DNA of 64,000 nt from Datnioides undecimradiatus (lineage: Eukaryota; Chordata; Actinopteri; Lobotiformes; Datnioididae). The stretch spans positions 7,903,516-7,967,515 of the forward strand of contig WARS01000011.1 in the NCBI GenBank assembly GCA_008933995.1, written 5' to 3'. Positions within the stretch are counted from its first letter, which is position 1. Each line of letters starts with the position of its first letter. Under the pieces are notes generated by a model that saw nothing but the letters and a program-made list of their open reading frames with translations, was not told the origin of the DNA and did no database searches. Position numbers and translations under genes: made by a program. Positions 13,934-44,962 of the stretch are shown one piece after another.

Positions 13934-14044
13934 GATCTAGTGGGGAAAAGAACTGTTTCTCTTTTTCATGGACTTTGTTGCCCATGTTGAGCAGACTTCC
14001 AGGATTTCTGCGTAGATGAACGTGGAGTGTGTGTCTCAGTGAGG
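13934..14044 (+). other. sema3e: Possible sema3e 5' UTR (exon containing the start codon)
   Basis: The sequence ACTGTTTACAG ends at 13933 and could be the acceptor for the exon that carries the start codon, as many class 3 semaphorins have a separate upstream 5' UTR exon. The pyrimidine tract is weak, so the transcript may instead start further upstream without splicing. No TATA box is obvious. Confidence 0.25.
14016..14042 (+). other. Upstream open reading frame in sema3e leader
   Basis: An ATG at 14016 opens an eight-codon frame (MNVECVSQ) that ends at TGA 14040-14042, two bases before the main ATG and in a different frame. If included in the transcript it could lower translation of sema3e by making ribosomes reinitiate. 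Confidence 0.35.
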
Positions 14045-31972
<17,928 letters not shown>

Positions 31973-32001
31973 GGAGAACAGAGACTGAATGCACATACAT
32001 T

Positions 32002-32045
<44 letters not shown>
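32002..32045. repeat. Compound (CG)/(CA)n microsatellite in 3' UTR
   Basis: A CACGCGCGCG start followed by about 15 CA units, 30 nt after the sema3e stop codon. Confidence 0.9.
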
Positions 32046-32047
<2 letters not shown>

Positions 32048-33585
32048 CTAAAGGTCAGACTCACTCAGTGTTTGCACCGTGTTAAAGGTTTTCACTTTGC
32101 TTTCAACAAGAGCAGTAACAGAAAAACAACAGTAGCAGGTTGCTGAGCTTTTGTAGCTACATTTATCACACAGTAGGCTCATTTAACTGTGATGTTTCCT
32201 CTCATTTTAAAAAGCATCTTTTTGCCTTTTTTGTATATGGTGTCAACTGATTATCTGGTGCAGACCCTGGGCAAATACTATGAACGTTGGTAGTCAGTAC
32301 AGAGCAGAGGCCCTGCATGTAAGGAAGGCGGACAACTGATTAAGCAGTATGGCCTCTGATCTGAAGAGACAGAATATAATATATCAGCTTCTGTGGACTG
32401 ACCCAGCCCAACCCAGCTGTCAATCCAAGTGCACACCGAGACTGCTACACGAAACTTTTGCTCCACCTCTCATTTAATGGTTCAATATGAGAAAACTCTT
32501 ACTGTATCTATTATGAGAGAAACAGCTATGTAAAAGGTAATGGCCTTCTTATCTTCTTTGGTACTATCATAACTTATTTTCTTGATCTCTTCTTTGAGTT
32601 CAGTAGTTGTTTAGATGTCGTAAACTGGAAAATATAGTGGTGTTGTTTTTGTACAGTGAAAATGCTTTGAGCTTTTGATGATAACGTGGTCATGGCTGTG
32701 ATGTGTGTGGTTACAATGGCCACAATGCATACAGTAAGATGTTGCAATACCACTACAATAGATATCTGAGGCATGTTTCAGTTGTAATTATGCCCTCAAT
32801 GGAAATAATAACTATTTAAGCACTTGTAAAAACTGTCACAGTGAAACGTGGTCCTGGTCCTATCAGTGGATTTTTTTATTATTATTATTATTACTGAGTC
32901 CACATCTACATTGTGATCAAATGTACCAACAGTATTGTGTGTATTGTGTATTTTATTTATATAAAATTCAGGGTGGTCTTTGCGTGTACATCTGGCAACT
33001 ATAACTGTGTATCCACAAAGTCAGTCCCACCCCCTCAACCCTTCCTTACCCTCTCTCTCTCTCTCTCTATTTAACTCATTCTTCCTTCCTACCTCTACCA
33101 ACCCCAGCCGCCACCACAGCCAACACTTTTTGTTTATCTGTAATGATGTTGCAGATGGGATTCATAATTACCACCACTGACAGCATTGTTGAACACCCCA
33201 ATTTGGTCAGAAAAAATCAATGTTAGGGTGACCATCCAAGTGTGTCATTAGCAAAACTGATGAGTCAGGCTTATGACTATTCAGTTAATTTTGTGATAAC
33301 AGAAACATCAAACAACCTGACATTACCCTGAAATGCATTTTAGTGGTTGTGCTAATAACAGTGCCTGGAGGACCACTTCTTTTTCCATGCCGTGCCTTAC
33401 TTATTTCTTCATTTTGTCAGTTTATACTTTTGACCTTTTTGTCTCTACCGTATTCATAATGTGGTAAAAAGAAAAAAAACAACAAAACAAAACAAAACAT
33501 AACTAAATGGATCTCTGTCAAGGCCTTATATTATCACTCAACGTTCTCCTTGAATCTTCTTCCTTGAACCTTATAAATGCCTGCC

Positions 33586-33591
33586 ATTAAA
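33586..33591 (+). terminator. sema3e: Candidate polyadenylation signal (ATTAAA) of sema3e
   Basis: ATTAAA runs into an A-rich stretch and is followed by GTGGTGTCACCTCTGTGCTT, a plausible GU-rich downstream element. It would give a 3' UTR of about 1.6 kb. AATAAA at 34065 is a competing site. Confidence 0.3.
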
Positions 33592-33660
33592 AAAAAGAAC
33601 CATCCTTCCGTGGTGTCACCTCTGTGCTTTGGCCATCAATAATGACAAAGTACACTCAGT

Positions 33661-33661
<1 letters not shown>

Positions 33662-33706
<45 letters not shown>
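33662..33706. repeat. (CA)n microsatellite
   Basis: About 22 CA units just beyond the probable sema3e 3' end. Confidence 0.95.
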
Positions 33707-33707
<1 letters not shown>

Positions 33708-36700
33708 AAGAAGGACTGAGCCAATGATGCAGAACATAGAGTTAGAGAGGGACATCCTTGGGAGAAAGATCCTATGTTAATGAATCATTAGATAATCCTT
33801 AGTTCATAAAAATCTGTGAATCAATCAACTAATGCTAATTATACATTATCTTAAACTTTCCATTAGTTATCTATATCTGTTCCTTAGTAACTTGTAATTA
33901 TCTGCTATACGGACCTTAATTAGGAATTATTAGTAGTTACTGAAGAGTCATCAAGTCATCCTCTTTTGTTCCTCATTTGTTCACTGGTAACTACTCAAAT
34001 TTTGTGTCCCCTTCTAATTGTCCTCAATTAGAACAAATGTTTTCTGGGAAAATTCCCTCAGCCAAATAAATGGAAAACTGTCCAAAACTGTCATTCAACA
34101 TGCCTACAGCTGGAAACCTGTTTCAAACATTAAAATGTTGTTTATTTTTCTTTCTCACATTAATTCAACTGTAAATTACTACATGTAGCTCTTTCTGATC
34201 ATCAAACTAGCACTTTAAGGCTGATAAATAAACTAAAAAACTAAATATATGCCCTGGAATGTAATGTCTCTTCATCAGTTTTTTCCACAGTGGAAAAAAG
34301 TAGTGATTGTGAATATGAGCACACATGTTTTTAAACAGCATGTGAAGATTATATTACACCAAATTTTCTTTAGTGCATTAATGGCAATTACCTTTATACG
34401 TTAGCATTAAGCTGATGAACTAAGTACTTTTCTAACCTTTCTGGTCATCCTGACCAGATTCAGGGATTCGGGAGGTAAGACATTACATACATTTTTGAGG
34501 GGAACTGACAAATAGAACTGAAATTGTATTCTCAGTTTATGTTCTGCTTGTTCTTCAGTTATTTGAGAAATTGCTTTAAATTGTTATGAATAGAGAAATT
34601 ATTATTTTGGAGCTGGTGATTTTCCATTGGTGCTCACTAAAATCTCATAAGTGACATCAAAAACTCCTGTGTGCAGGATCATCTCAAACCTCGTTTGTGA
34701 GCTTATATATTGAAACTGGAGTGCAAAATGTTGTGTAACATGGTATATTATAGAACATTGTGTCAATGTGTGTAATTTCCCATCATTTGTGCCACATATT
34801 CGTGAAACAGAAAATCGAGCAAAACTAGTGAGGACTGGCTAGGATTTGGTTTTGGGGTTTTTTTTCTCTTACAGTGAGCTGAGCCCTGGAACTCCACGCT
34901 CATTCAAATTCTGTCTGGGTCTACCTGAGTCGGTGGGGTGCTGAAGGCATTTGAGAATGAAATTCATGCTGCTGATTTATTCCACATGGCTACCATAGCA
35001 ACAGGCTCTGAACCAGTTCAGCTCCCCTCCTCATCAAGCGCCCTCTCCTCTCTCTGTCAAGTTTTAACACTGTTACCCTGGCCCCTGGGCCGCTCTAGCC
35101 AATGGTTCCTGTTGCCACTCATACATCACACTCTAATGAATGAGACTGGTCCTCTTAGTTTAGCTCAAAAGTGTGTTCTTTTCTTCCATGACCAAAGCTG
35201 GCATTTGCCCGCTGGATGGAGCTGCTGACACCACTCATAGATGCTACTGGAGCATCATTGGAAAAGGAATCATGCTTGAATCTAAAGCTGTGCATATTTG
35301 AATTCTGAGATTCAGAGTTCAAGAGGCCAATTTAATGAAATGAAATGCTATAAATCGATTCACTGATCTACAAAAGGATCAAAAGGTCAAAGGCTGCTAC
35401 AATAAGCAGGCTGCTGTACATTTTTCTGTCACTGTGTGAGGATGATAGTGCTCATCCTTCTTTTCTGTTGGCATCCCTCTCCCTTTTTACTGCTGCCTTT
35501 GTTGTCCTTGCACTGTTTCCATCAGGAGCCAATGCACCAGAACGCTTTATTACAAGTGAAAATGTCAGAGGGAGAGAGGGAAGGAGAGGTTATGAGGCAG
35601 CGGAAAATTAACATTGGAGGACTAACAGCAGATGTGCTTCTACAGCTTGTAACACTCCACATGTTGTCAGTGTTTACAGTGCACTGCATGTTTACATGTT
35701 TTCGTGAGGGGTGCATACAAGTCTTTATGGGTATGTGTGTAAACAAATATGTAAGCCCAGCAGATATGAACAGATCTCTCGCTCTCACTCTCTTTCGTCT
35801 TCCTTTGATATAGGCTCATCAGTGGCATGCAAAGCTAACCTCGTACATACATCTGAAGCACACCCCCATGGCAAAATGTCTCTTGCTTTCATACCATTCA
35901 CCTCATATTCACTTCATAAGCTGTCCTTTTTTCTTTCATCAAGACCTGTATGCTACAGTGGAAATCCTCTAAGAAATAAATTGTTCATGTTCTGGATTTA
36001 GCTCCTCACAACTGATACAGATCCTCACTGCAACAACCATCTTGCACTCTGGTGCTTTTAATATTTCCTTAAATTAACCATGTGGAATTTGCTCAAATCT
36101 ATGACCATTTTGTGATCATTTTTAGTGTTTGTTTATATGTTCACCCAGAGTAAGCCTTTGTTTTTATCTCCCGATGTTCTTGGCACGAAGGTGTGACAAG
36201 TGAAGGTTAAACAACAAATACAATCCTCTCCACACTGATAAGCGATCCGATAGGCAAAGAGAAACTACTATCAGTTGTGGCATAGGCAGTAGTTTGCCCT
36301 GCATATCAGGTTAGGACAAGCAGGGCTCCAGTATGAAAGCATATACACACACAAAGATATGCACACAAAATACGTGAAGGGAATCTGAAATAATACAGAC
36401 ATCAACACATGGTACACACAAGCAGTGTGCCAACATGTACTGCGTGTTATCTCACCAAAACAGCTGTCACTGAGGTACAGTATTTCCCCTCAGCAAACAG
36501 TATAATCAACAACTAGCACAAATAGTGGATGAACTGACCCCTGCTTAAAATAATTGTGGGCACCTGTTTGCTTGGGTCTCACATTTGTCTTGCAAAAGCC
36601 TACACCAAACCCACGCAGTCTAATGAAAAGTCAGTCCATTCACTCAGCATGATTCACTGGGCTGCACGTGTGCGTGTACCTCTCTCTACTGTATGATCCA

Positions 36701-39385
36701 TGCACGTACGAAAGATGCCTGCCACCCATCATCCTGTGATGTTTCCCACAGCTCACGTACCTCCCAATGCACACGAGGCTCAGAGAGGACGGCCGAGGGA
36801 GTGAGAAAGATGGGAGGCGTAGATCATCTGGCTTTTTCCTACTGCTGATAGCCAGGGGAAAGCAGAGAAGACGGAGTGAGTCAGTGAGAGAGAAAGTGTG
36901 AAGTGAGTGAAGCAGTGAAAAGGAAACGGAGGAACAGGAAAGAACAGAGGAATTTGTACCTGGGGAAGTGTGTGATGTTAAGCTCTCTGCTCTCGTCACC
37001 TTGGGGCTTTGCCTCTCATGGGAACAACACCTCTTTGAATTATATTGCTGCCTCATCTGGCAACCTGAACTCCAAGTCTGCAAAGAGAAGTGGGACAGGT
37101 GCCTGATGCAAGTGAGAAATACAGATGCCCTAAACCACAGTGAAAGCAAACATGTCAGACAGGCATAAATGAGTAATGCACATCTAGAAAGTAATGACAG
37201 TTCATTGTCATGAGTTTTTATATTTAGAATGCCTTTCCAGCAAAATGTCAGAATATAAATCCATCTGTGCAACTGTATTATTTGCATGTCTCTGTGTCCG
37301 CATGCTTCAAAGTACATTATGTTCTCTGGAAGTGCTGCCCAGGCCATGAACGTGTGTGCATGACGAGTATGACGGAGTGAGTGCTGTGTCATTAATCTGG
37401 GTGTAATCACTACATTTGTGTCCCTGTGGGGGTTGTTCTCTCCTCTAATCCATCTCTTTATCCCTGCATCTTTCTCATTACATCACTCTGACCTTTGCAC
37501 TGTGGCAGTTCCAGCAGCTGGCCGAGGCTGTTGAACAACAAAAAGCACGTGCAGTCAATCAGTACACCATATTGACTCTACATGTTGCAGAAAACAGGAG
37601 AGGCAGAAATCAGGAAGTGTAGCCTTATACACAAAAAGCCACGCCACAATACGCATTCTGCGGTTTCACTCGAGGATCACTTACAAAAGCATGACTATAA
37701 ATACAGCACTATGAAATATGAATGCTTGGAGCTTTACACTCATGCACCGTAGTAGCAGGAATTCCTCTGTATCTGTTGCAGGACTTCCCAAAAGATTTTT
37801 ATAACCATGGGAATGTACTGAATATTCAAGGTCTTGGATTTGATTAAGCATGTATTGCAGGCAACTAGTATGCTGGCCTGTTCCACTGGAGTGAGTTGGG
37901 CATTGACTGAGCTGCTTTACTCGTCTAATCAATATGCCTACCTTGACTTTTTCTCTCTTTCTATATGTATGTGTATCTGTGAAAATAATGCTTTTTACAT
38001 TTTACCAGTCAATACATATAACTAACTGTGAGAAAGAAGAAGAGAATATTGAAGATTTGTAAACATCTTTATATACTGTATCTTACTGCCTGTCTCTATA
38101 AAATAAACCATGAAATTCCACAATTTAAATCAGTTATAAAACAAGATTTGCATGAAAGTGTGCCACACTAAAGAGAACTCATTCATCTGCTTTTTCTTCC
38201 TTTCAGTTGTAGGAAATGAAAAATATCCAGATAGCAACTGTGATATTTTAATGAAGATGAATCTATAGCTTTTTCCCAAGATAAGAGAAACACAATGCAT
38301 GAGACAACATTTAACCCAACGCTGACTCAGCCAGGCTCTGTGGCTCAAAACTGCATAAGTCTGCAAGGTACCAATAGAACTGCAAAGACAGAATTTCTCC
38401 CACAGAACAAAATAAGGATTTATATGAGTGATCTAATTAAAAGTATTAAGCAGATTTTTCAGCCTTCGTGACATTTTCAGACATGTTCTTCAAAGCAGCT
38501 TGTAGAGCACTTGTACTTGGTAAGTGATTAGGGCAGATTTGTCTCAAATGTAATACATAACTGATTAATCCTTTACTTCTGCCATTCTCAGTTCCTACTA
38601 CATAGATGACTGCAGTGGAGAAGAGTGTCAAACACACTCTAATTCTGCACAATGCCTTGACAATGCATTGAAAGGCATATATATGATGTAGATATTCTAT
38701 ATATAAATATATATTGTCTGCATGTATTACTGTGTTTTTGGAGATTTGCTTGAATTAATTTCTCCCACTGTGTTTCCACTAAAGCAGTTCTATTTGCACC
38801 ACCAGTTCAAGATGACAGCATTTCATGATAACATGAAACAAGTCAACTATGAAATTAATTCCCCTGAAGGTGTATCCCTATTACAATGACAAGAGATACT
38901 GTATATTGTGTATCTCTGTTTGTGACCATTACAACATTCTTTGACATTGAAAATAAGCAGACTTTCAACGGGGATGGCTGTTTTTCATATCTGACTGGAA
39001 TTATGAATTATGGCTCAATATCAGTAAAGGAGGGTATGTGTTTCTGTGTTTTGTTAGTATTACACTATACTAATTCATTCTGAGGGACCATCTTCGACTA
39101 ATCTAAAAGAGTATATTAATAATTTGGAACACACTTAAATTTACTATGTGATCTACAGTTAGATTGTTCCACTTAAATGTGGCTGTTGTCTGTAATGTTC
39201 ACATACAAGACTGTAGAACATCATTACTTTGCTGAGTGTTTGTTGCTGTTTATTGTACTTCAGCATGTCAGGATACCTGTGTATGTGTTCTGCCACTGCA
39301 CAAGTTTCCATTTTATGGAATTCAAAACATTTATAATTTAGAGGTTCACATGGGTTGTATCAGTTTCAAGTCACATATATTTTTT

Positions 39386-39425
39386 CTCCTTTCAAAGGCT
39401 CTTGTTTTGGAGCCTTTGAAAGGAG
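39386..39425. repeat. Perfect 16-bp inverted repeat (hairpin)
   Basis: CTCCTTTCAAAGGCTC at 39386-39401 is exactly mirrored by GAGCCTTTGAAAGGAG at 39410-39425 around an 8-nt loop TTGTTTTG. It is not followed by a T run and lies in no gene. It could be a tiny MITE remnant or a chance foldback; at 40 nt it is too short for a typical microRNA hairpin. Confidence 0.7.
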
Positions 39426-40352
39426 TTCTGAATGCATGCATTAGATGGAACTGGATCAAGTCACAATGCAGAATACCAAAGACCACTGTGAATGTAGAAG
39501 ACAGAGGCAGAGTAAATGTACAGTGCAGTAATTCTTTCAGATTGTAGATCTGTAAATCGGACTCTTATACATCTTCAATATATTAGATGTTCATCAATAC
39601 TAGCATTATTTCAACAAATAAATAAAACAACAACACATTAGTGCAGGACTTATACAAATGGGTGCAAGGAGTGAATGAGCAGGCTACAACTAACTAACTA
39701 ATCTACAACTGAGAATTGACTTTTTATCACAATTTAGCAACCCAGCCTGCTTGCACTCAAGTGGCAGATTTGCTGTATCCAGGTAAAGATGTATTGCAAC
39801 TACACTTGAAACTGAGCTGCATAAACTTGAAAAATAATCCTCAGAATGGACTGTTCAAACATTTTATGGGCCACTTTTTTCAGTGAATACATCAGGCACC
39901 AATAACACGGCAATGTGTGTGCATTATAGCAGCAGGCAGCTGGGAGCCTGTGGTTGCTGGTGAATATTTAATGAGAGAATGGATCCTCTCCCCGGGCAGG
40001 TTGAGTACAGTGTGTGCATACTCAGTCGCACACATGAGAACACATAAACACGCATGCAGGCTCACACATACGTATACACACACCAGGTGGTACAGTTTCC
40101 CTCTTGCTCTATAGTCTTTCGCCAAGCAGGTGCCAGTGAAGGTGATATTAGAGTATTCTGCATAACTCAAGATGAAAAGTACACCAGAAAGCGATGCCTC
40201 TCATTCTCCATGCTCTCCATCTTAGAAATCATTGGGACACACACTCACGCACGTGTGCAAGGTCATCCTCTGTTTTTCATCAGTAGCTTTCAAGTGGCAA
40301 GAGAGGAATACTAAGAGAGAGTTCAAGACAAAGAAGTCTACAATGAGCAACT

Positions 40353-40373
40353 ACAAGTGCACTGTGCACTTGT
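40353..40373. repeat. Near-perfect 21-bp palindrome
   Basis: ACAAGTGCAC and GTGCACTTGT flank a single central T. It may be a binding site for a dimeric factor or a chance event. Confidence 0.6.
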
Positions 40374-43300
40374 CTATTTACTCATATTCAGCTTCACCAC
40401 TTTGTCACTTAGAGGAACATAAAGAGCAGACATATTATGAATGCTTTAGCCAACTTTACAGTCTTTTAAAGGCTTGTTTGTTTGTTTCTGCAGTCAGATG
40501 GGATGATCATTTTGATAGAAAGTAAAATTCAAGCCTTTTCAAGTTGTTTTTCATAGTGTTGTGAGTTGGGAAAAACAGCTCAAAAGTAGTGAACTTAAAT
40601 CAAAAATTTAAAACAATATACTGACCTACAAACCCAACACTAATGATAACAATAAAAAGGAGGAAAATCCAAGTTTTTGACTGTCCAGCCAAATGTCTTA
40701 AGGTGAAGGTTAAGGTAAAGTGCAGTAACTACACTTTTATTAATGAAAAATGAAATTAGATTTTTTATTATGTTATATCCATATTAAATTGTTTAAAATG
40801 TTGTTGTGACATGCTGTGAAGAGTAATTAAAGAAAATTAAAGCAATTCTTATGGAATTATCTTGTGAGTTTTAACTAATTACGGCTTGACATTAAAATAT
40901 CTGAAACATCAAGAATATAATCAGAAATATCAAATTAATCTAACAAATATTAATCCTGCTCTGTTGTTTGCTTCATAGATTACAAGTTAGGTATAAATTA
41001 AGACCGAACTACATAGTGTGCAATGTATGCTGAATGTAGTAGTATGGATGGCATTCACAAGACTGCAGTAACTACAGCCTAATTTCTGAGAAACCAAGAG
41101 ATCCAAGTTAGATGTAGGACTACATTAAGATGATATGTCACAAGATACAATACACATTTAAAACTAAAATGTCAGTCAATTCTCAAATTGCAGGTTTTGT
41201 AGAGAAGTATAGTTTACATTAAAAAAAGATCAATGTAAAGCACAGGGTTTTAACAAACTTGAAAGTTGTTAACTCTTTTAAAAAAAAGAATTGATTCATA
41301 AACCATTCCTCAAACTGAAACAGAAATTATAATTTGAACAGTGGAAAAAGTGCACTTCTGTAAGCATTTTGTAAAAATTCTCTTCAGTCTAAGTCTCTTC
41401 TGAAGGAAAATATACACTACAGAGTTTGCCTTTGACACTGTACACTAGTGAGGCCAGATTCCTAAGGTAGTCTAAAACCCCATCTTCTTTTACACCTCTT
41501 CAATTATATACAGCCTGCTGTCTAGACCTTATCACAGCACCTCTACAAACATTTGGATGTTCATCTCCTTGCCCAAGAGCAAACAACTCTGTTCACCAAA
41601 CAGAAACAGACCTTACACTGCACAACAACAATCATTTAAGGTTTGTCCATCCAGTTGTAAAGTCAATACATTTGGCCTACTTGAGTGATTTTTGTCATAT
41701 TTTTAAAAAGATGTCTTTCACTGACTTGCCCACTTTCGAAGCTACTAATAATTGCAAATATTAGATGCATCTGATGCAAGAAAGCTAGTGATACTTTGAA
41801 TTCAAGGCATTTGTGCATTCCAATAAAGGCTTACATTAGCATAAAAGCAACTGCAGCTCTGCCATGTCTACCTTCCTTTTCTATGTATCATTGCATCTGC
41901 ATTCCTGTTCATGCATCTGCTGAGGATTCTTTCATACTTATGTCAATTTAGTGCCCTCATTTTCATTATCAGACTAAATGTATTTTTATCCTATCCACTA
42001 TTTTGTATTTGCGATCTCTCTCAACCCTCTCTCCTTTGCCAATCTGACTCTGATCAGCAGTGATTTCCTGCTCACTGATTTGCAGGGTTTGGGGGCGTGA
42101 ACTGTGTTATCCTTAGAATTCTCCCATGACATGGCAGCCAAGGGAGGGGCTGGTGGGAAAAGCAAGATAAGAACAGGCGGAAGTAGCGATAAGGGAGCAA
42201 TGGTGTCCTGCGGACACTGTTTCTTTAAGAGTATTTTTAGTATGGCAGATAGCAGTGGTCACTCGACAGGAAAAAAAAAAAAAAAGACAGGCTTTAGAGA
42301 CTTGTGCAGTGCTCTAGCTCGATGCTGAGGGAGGAAGGGAGAGGCAAAGCACAAACCATGCTCCCTGGTGCCACACAGCAGACTGCCAAGGCTGGGTAAC
42401 TCTACCTGTGTATCATGCACATTCTACCACAATCAAGTTATCAGTCAGTCAATTACATTGTTGGAACGTTTATAATGTGTGACAAGTACTGGCTTGAATC
42501 TGTCTGTGAATAACCAGGTGTTCAAGGGGAAAAAGGTTCCCTGTCCACTTTACTTCATTTTATTTAAGGACCAGCAACTCACACAATAGAGACAAATGCA
42601 TTGCTTTATATGCTGGCAAATTATAGGATATAAACAAAAAAGCAGATCACACAAAAATGTACCCCGTCTTAAAATGCCATACTTTAAAACCAACTCATCA
42701 AACTTCAGTGGTACTGTTCTGCTTGTTGTTTCGGCGCATTCCAATGGTCTTTTGCTTCCTCCCAGTGAGTAGTTCTGTGTGTCCATATTTTCCCCTCCTC
42801 AGGGCAGATATGTAAATTTAATGACACTGGCAAAGTGTGTGTGATCAGGTTACTGTATAGATTACATGGTGACCCTGTCAAACACACAGACACAGAAACC
42901 CAGAGACCTAGAGAGGACAGCAATACACCTCCATGCAGGTTAGCACTCCACACTGCTCCGGCTCTGCTCCAGAGAAAACCATGCCGGGGAAAAACTGTTT
43001 TGCCTTCCTCAAGGGTCAACGTCAGAGGTGTGTCTTACAAAGTAGTACTAAAATACTTTTGTATTACTTTTTAAAAAGACTTTTGTAAGTGACTGTTTGG
43101 CTGTTGTTGCTGTGAAAGTTGCAAGTCTCTTCCCTGAGAATTACAGCTGAGGGAGTTCAAAACTGCTAGGCAGCATTATGCTCCAGTGTGTCGGCTTAAT
43201 TAAAATGAGAGCGAGATAAGTACTGCTTCTGAGCTCTGTTTGTTTGAGTGTGTTTGTGCATGAGAAAGCCAGATAGAGAGAGAAAGAGAAAGAGAGAGAG

Positions 43301-43547
43301 AGAGAAAGATGGGAGTGTGGGTGCCGGGATTGGGGTCCACTGTGCAGAGAAGAATACAAATGCTAAATGTGATGTCTTTCTAATGGTGTATGCCTGAGTG
43401 AGTAGAAAGGCAATACTCACAGAAGGGAGAATCAGAGTGGCACCCGGTCAGCTGTCACACGGGACATGCCCTCATGTCTATATTAATGTTTTGGAAAATG
43501 GAAATCAGGGATAAGTGCATTGAAAGGCAGCATTAATGGACTGCGAG

Positions 43548-43812
43548 TTTGTTACATTGTAGCAAGGGGGTTTTATGCCATGCACTGTTGCCTTTTAGCA
43601 ATCAGGTCCTGGGTTCAAACATGCGTGGGTTTCCTTCCACATTCAGAAAGACTTGTGAGTTAGGTCCACTGCAAACTCAGCTACTAAAAGGTCTTGTAGG
43701 CGTGACTGTAATTGCCTCTATGTGCTTTGTGATGAAAGGTTGACCCGTCCAGGATATACCCCACCTTAGTCCTTATAGGCTTCGTGGACACCCGAACCCT
43801 GAACAGGATAGG
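43548..43812 (+). mobile_element. Degenerate teleost short interspersed repeat (SINE-like)
   Basis: The order of motifs CACTGTTGCC, GGTCCTGGGTTCAAAC, GCGTGGGTTTCCT, CCGTCCAGGATATACCCC and CCTGAACAGGATA follows a repeat that is very common across teleost genomes. GGGTTCAAAC resembles the tRNA-type B box, which is why I call it SINE-like. The copy is old and interrupted, and its exact ends and family need a repeat library. Confidence 0.6.
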
Positions 43813-44915
43813 TTTCTTCTCATGGAGATCAGCTTTCTATTTCAGATCTGCAACATGTTCTAGAGTTCATGTGTGTTTTAGAGAAGCTTTAGGGTCTGTC
43901 ACTAAAGCAAGACTCTTTCATACGACTCATCATTAAGTAAAATTGATTTTGGCCTTGTGTCTTCCTTTCAAAATTGCTAAGTCACTCAACAGAGAAGGAC
44001 GCAGAGGGACTGATGCTGTTAATCTTTTGATTTTCCTGCTGGGAATTCTGTCTGTTTTCTCACTGAATCTGCTTGAATGGAAAAGAATGTGAGCAAAAAA
44101 TGATATTAAAAAGGCCTTTGAATGAAATTTTATCTCAGTCCCTCATGTAAATTTACTCACTGTACATTTGGCAAAGCCAGACAAAGGAACCTGCAGGTGA
44201 AATGTGTTTTAATAGTCAAGCTTTTCAAAGTCTTCCCCATGAGCAGCTTGAATTCCTTTCACTCCTCAATACACACAGGAGCATCCAATTCAATGTGGGG
44301 TCTGTCTTTACAAATAAGCGATGCTGTTAAAGTCTCTGATGCTTTCAGATGTGTACGCACAGGATTTAAGTCCAGTCTGCCGTTATCAGGGAGTGCGTGG
44401 GAGAAAAAGGATGGTGACAGTGGAGATTGTAGTTATTGCATTTAAACTGACAAGCAGGGAGAGATCAAAAGAAAAGAACATGATGGTGCCGCATCTGGTG
44501 ATTGCCTGCTGTCTCATAGCCTTACATAATATTGTTGACTGACAAACACGACTCACTTGTGGAGTGGGATGAGTACAGTTTAACAACAGCAAAAACATTA
44601 ATGATGAATTCAGACTTGTTTATTAAAATAACAGGCCAAATATATATGGACATATGATGGCCAGTGGATTAGACCAAATATCTTCCAATAGAAATGTACT
44701 AAGGGCCTATATTAACATATATTCTACTCTGATACTCAAATAAAAAAAAAATAAACAGAAAGAAGATCATCAGTTATGATGCACACCAAAAAGTACTAGA
44801 TTGTGAGGATTGGCTAGATATAAGCAGTATAAGATGACTTAAAGGATTTCCGGCCTGTGTACAGGCCAACAGCAAAGCCTATATCCCCAGATGGAGATTG
44901 TGCTGATGAATGTTT

Positions 44916-44918
<3 letters not shown>

Positions 44919-44961
<43 letters not shown>

Positions 44962-44962
44962 T
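44919..44962. repeat. (GT)n microsatellite
   Basis: About 18 GT units followed by ATGTGTGT in the intergenic region. Confidence 0.95.

Larger units (their letters stand above)
31973..33620 (+). other. sema3e: Probable sema3e 3' UTR
   Basis: Follows the stop codon directly. It holds a CG/CA compound microsatellite (32002-32045), a TTA run (32875-32893), a CT run (about 33052-33069) and several ATTTA motifs. ATTAAA at 33586-33591, followed within 30 nt by a GT-rich stretch, is the best polyadenylation signal I can see. AATAAA at 34065-34070 is an alternative. The end is therefore uncertain. Confidence 0.4.

Noticed and set aside
42104..42328. Open frame with SGHSTGKKKKK considered as a pclo first exon
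   Set aside because: Lacks MGNE or LSEEERRQ features; the lysines come from a poly-A run; no donor in a suitable phase.
43600..43640. A tRNA gene, because of the B-box-like GGGTTCAAAC
   Set aside because: No cloverleaf can be formed around it; the surrounding motifs fit an old interspersed repeat instead.
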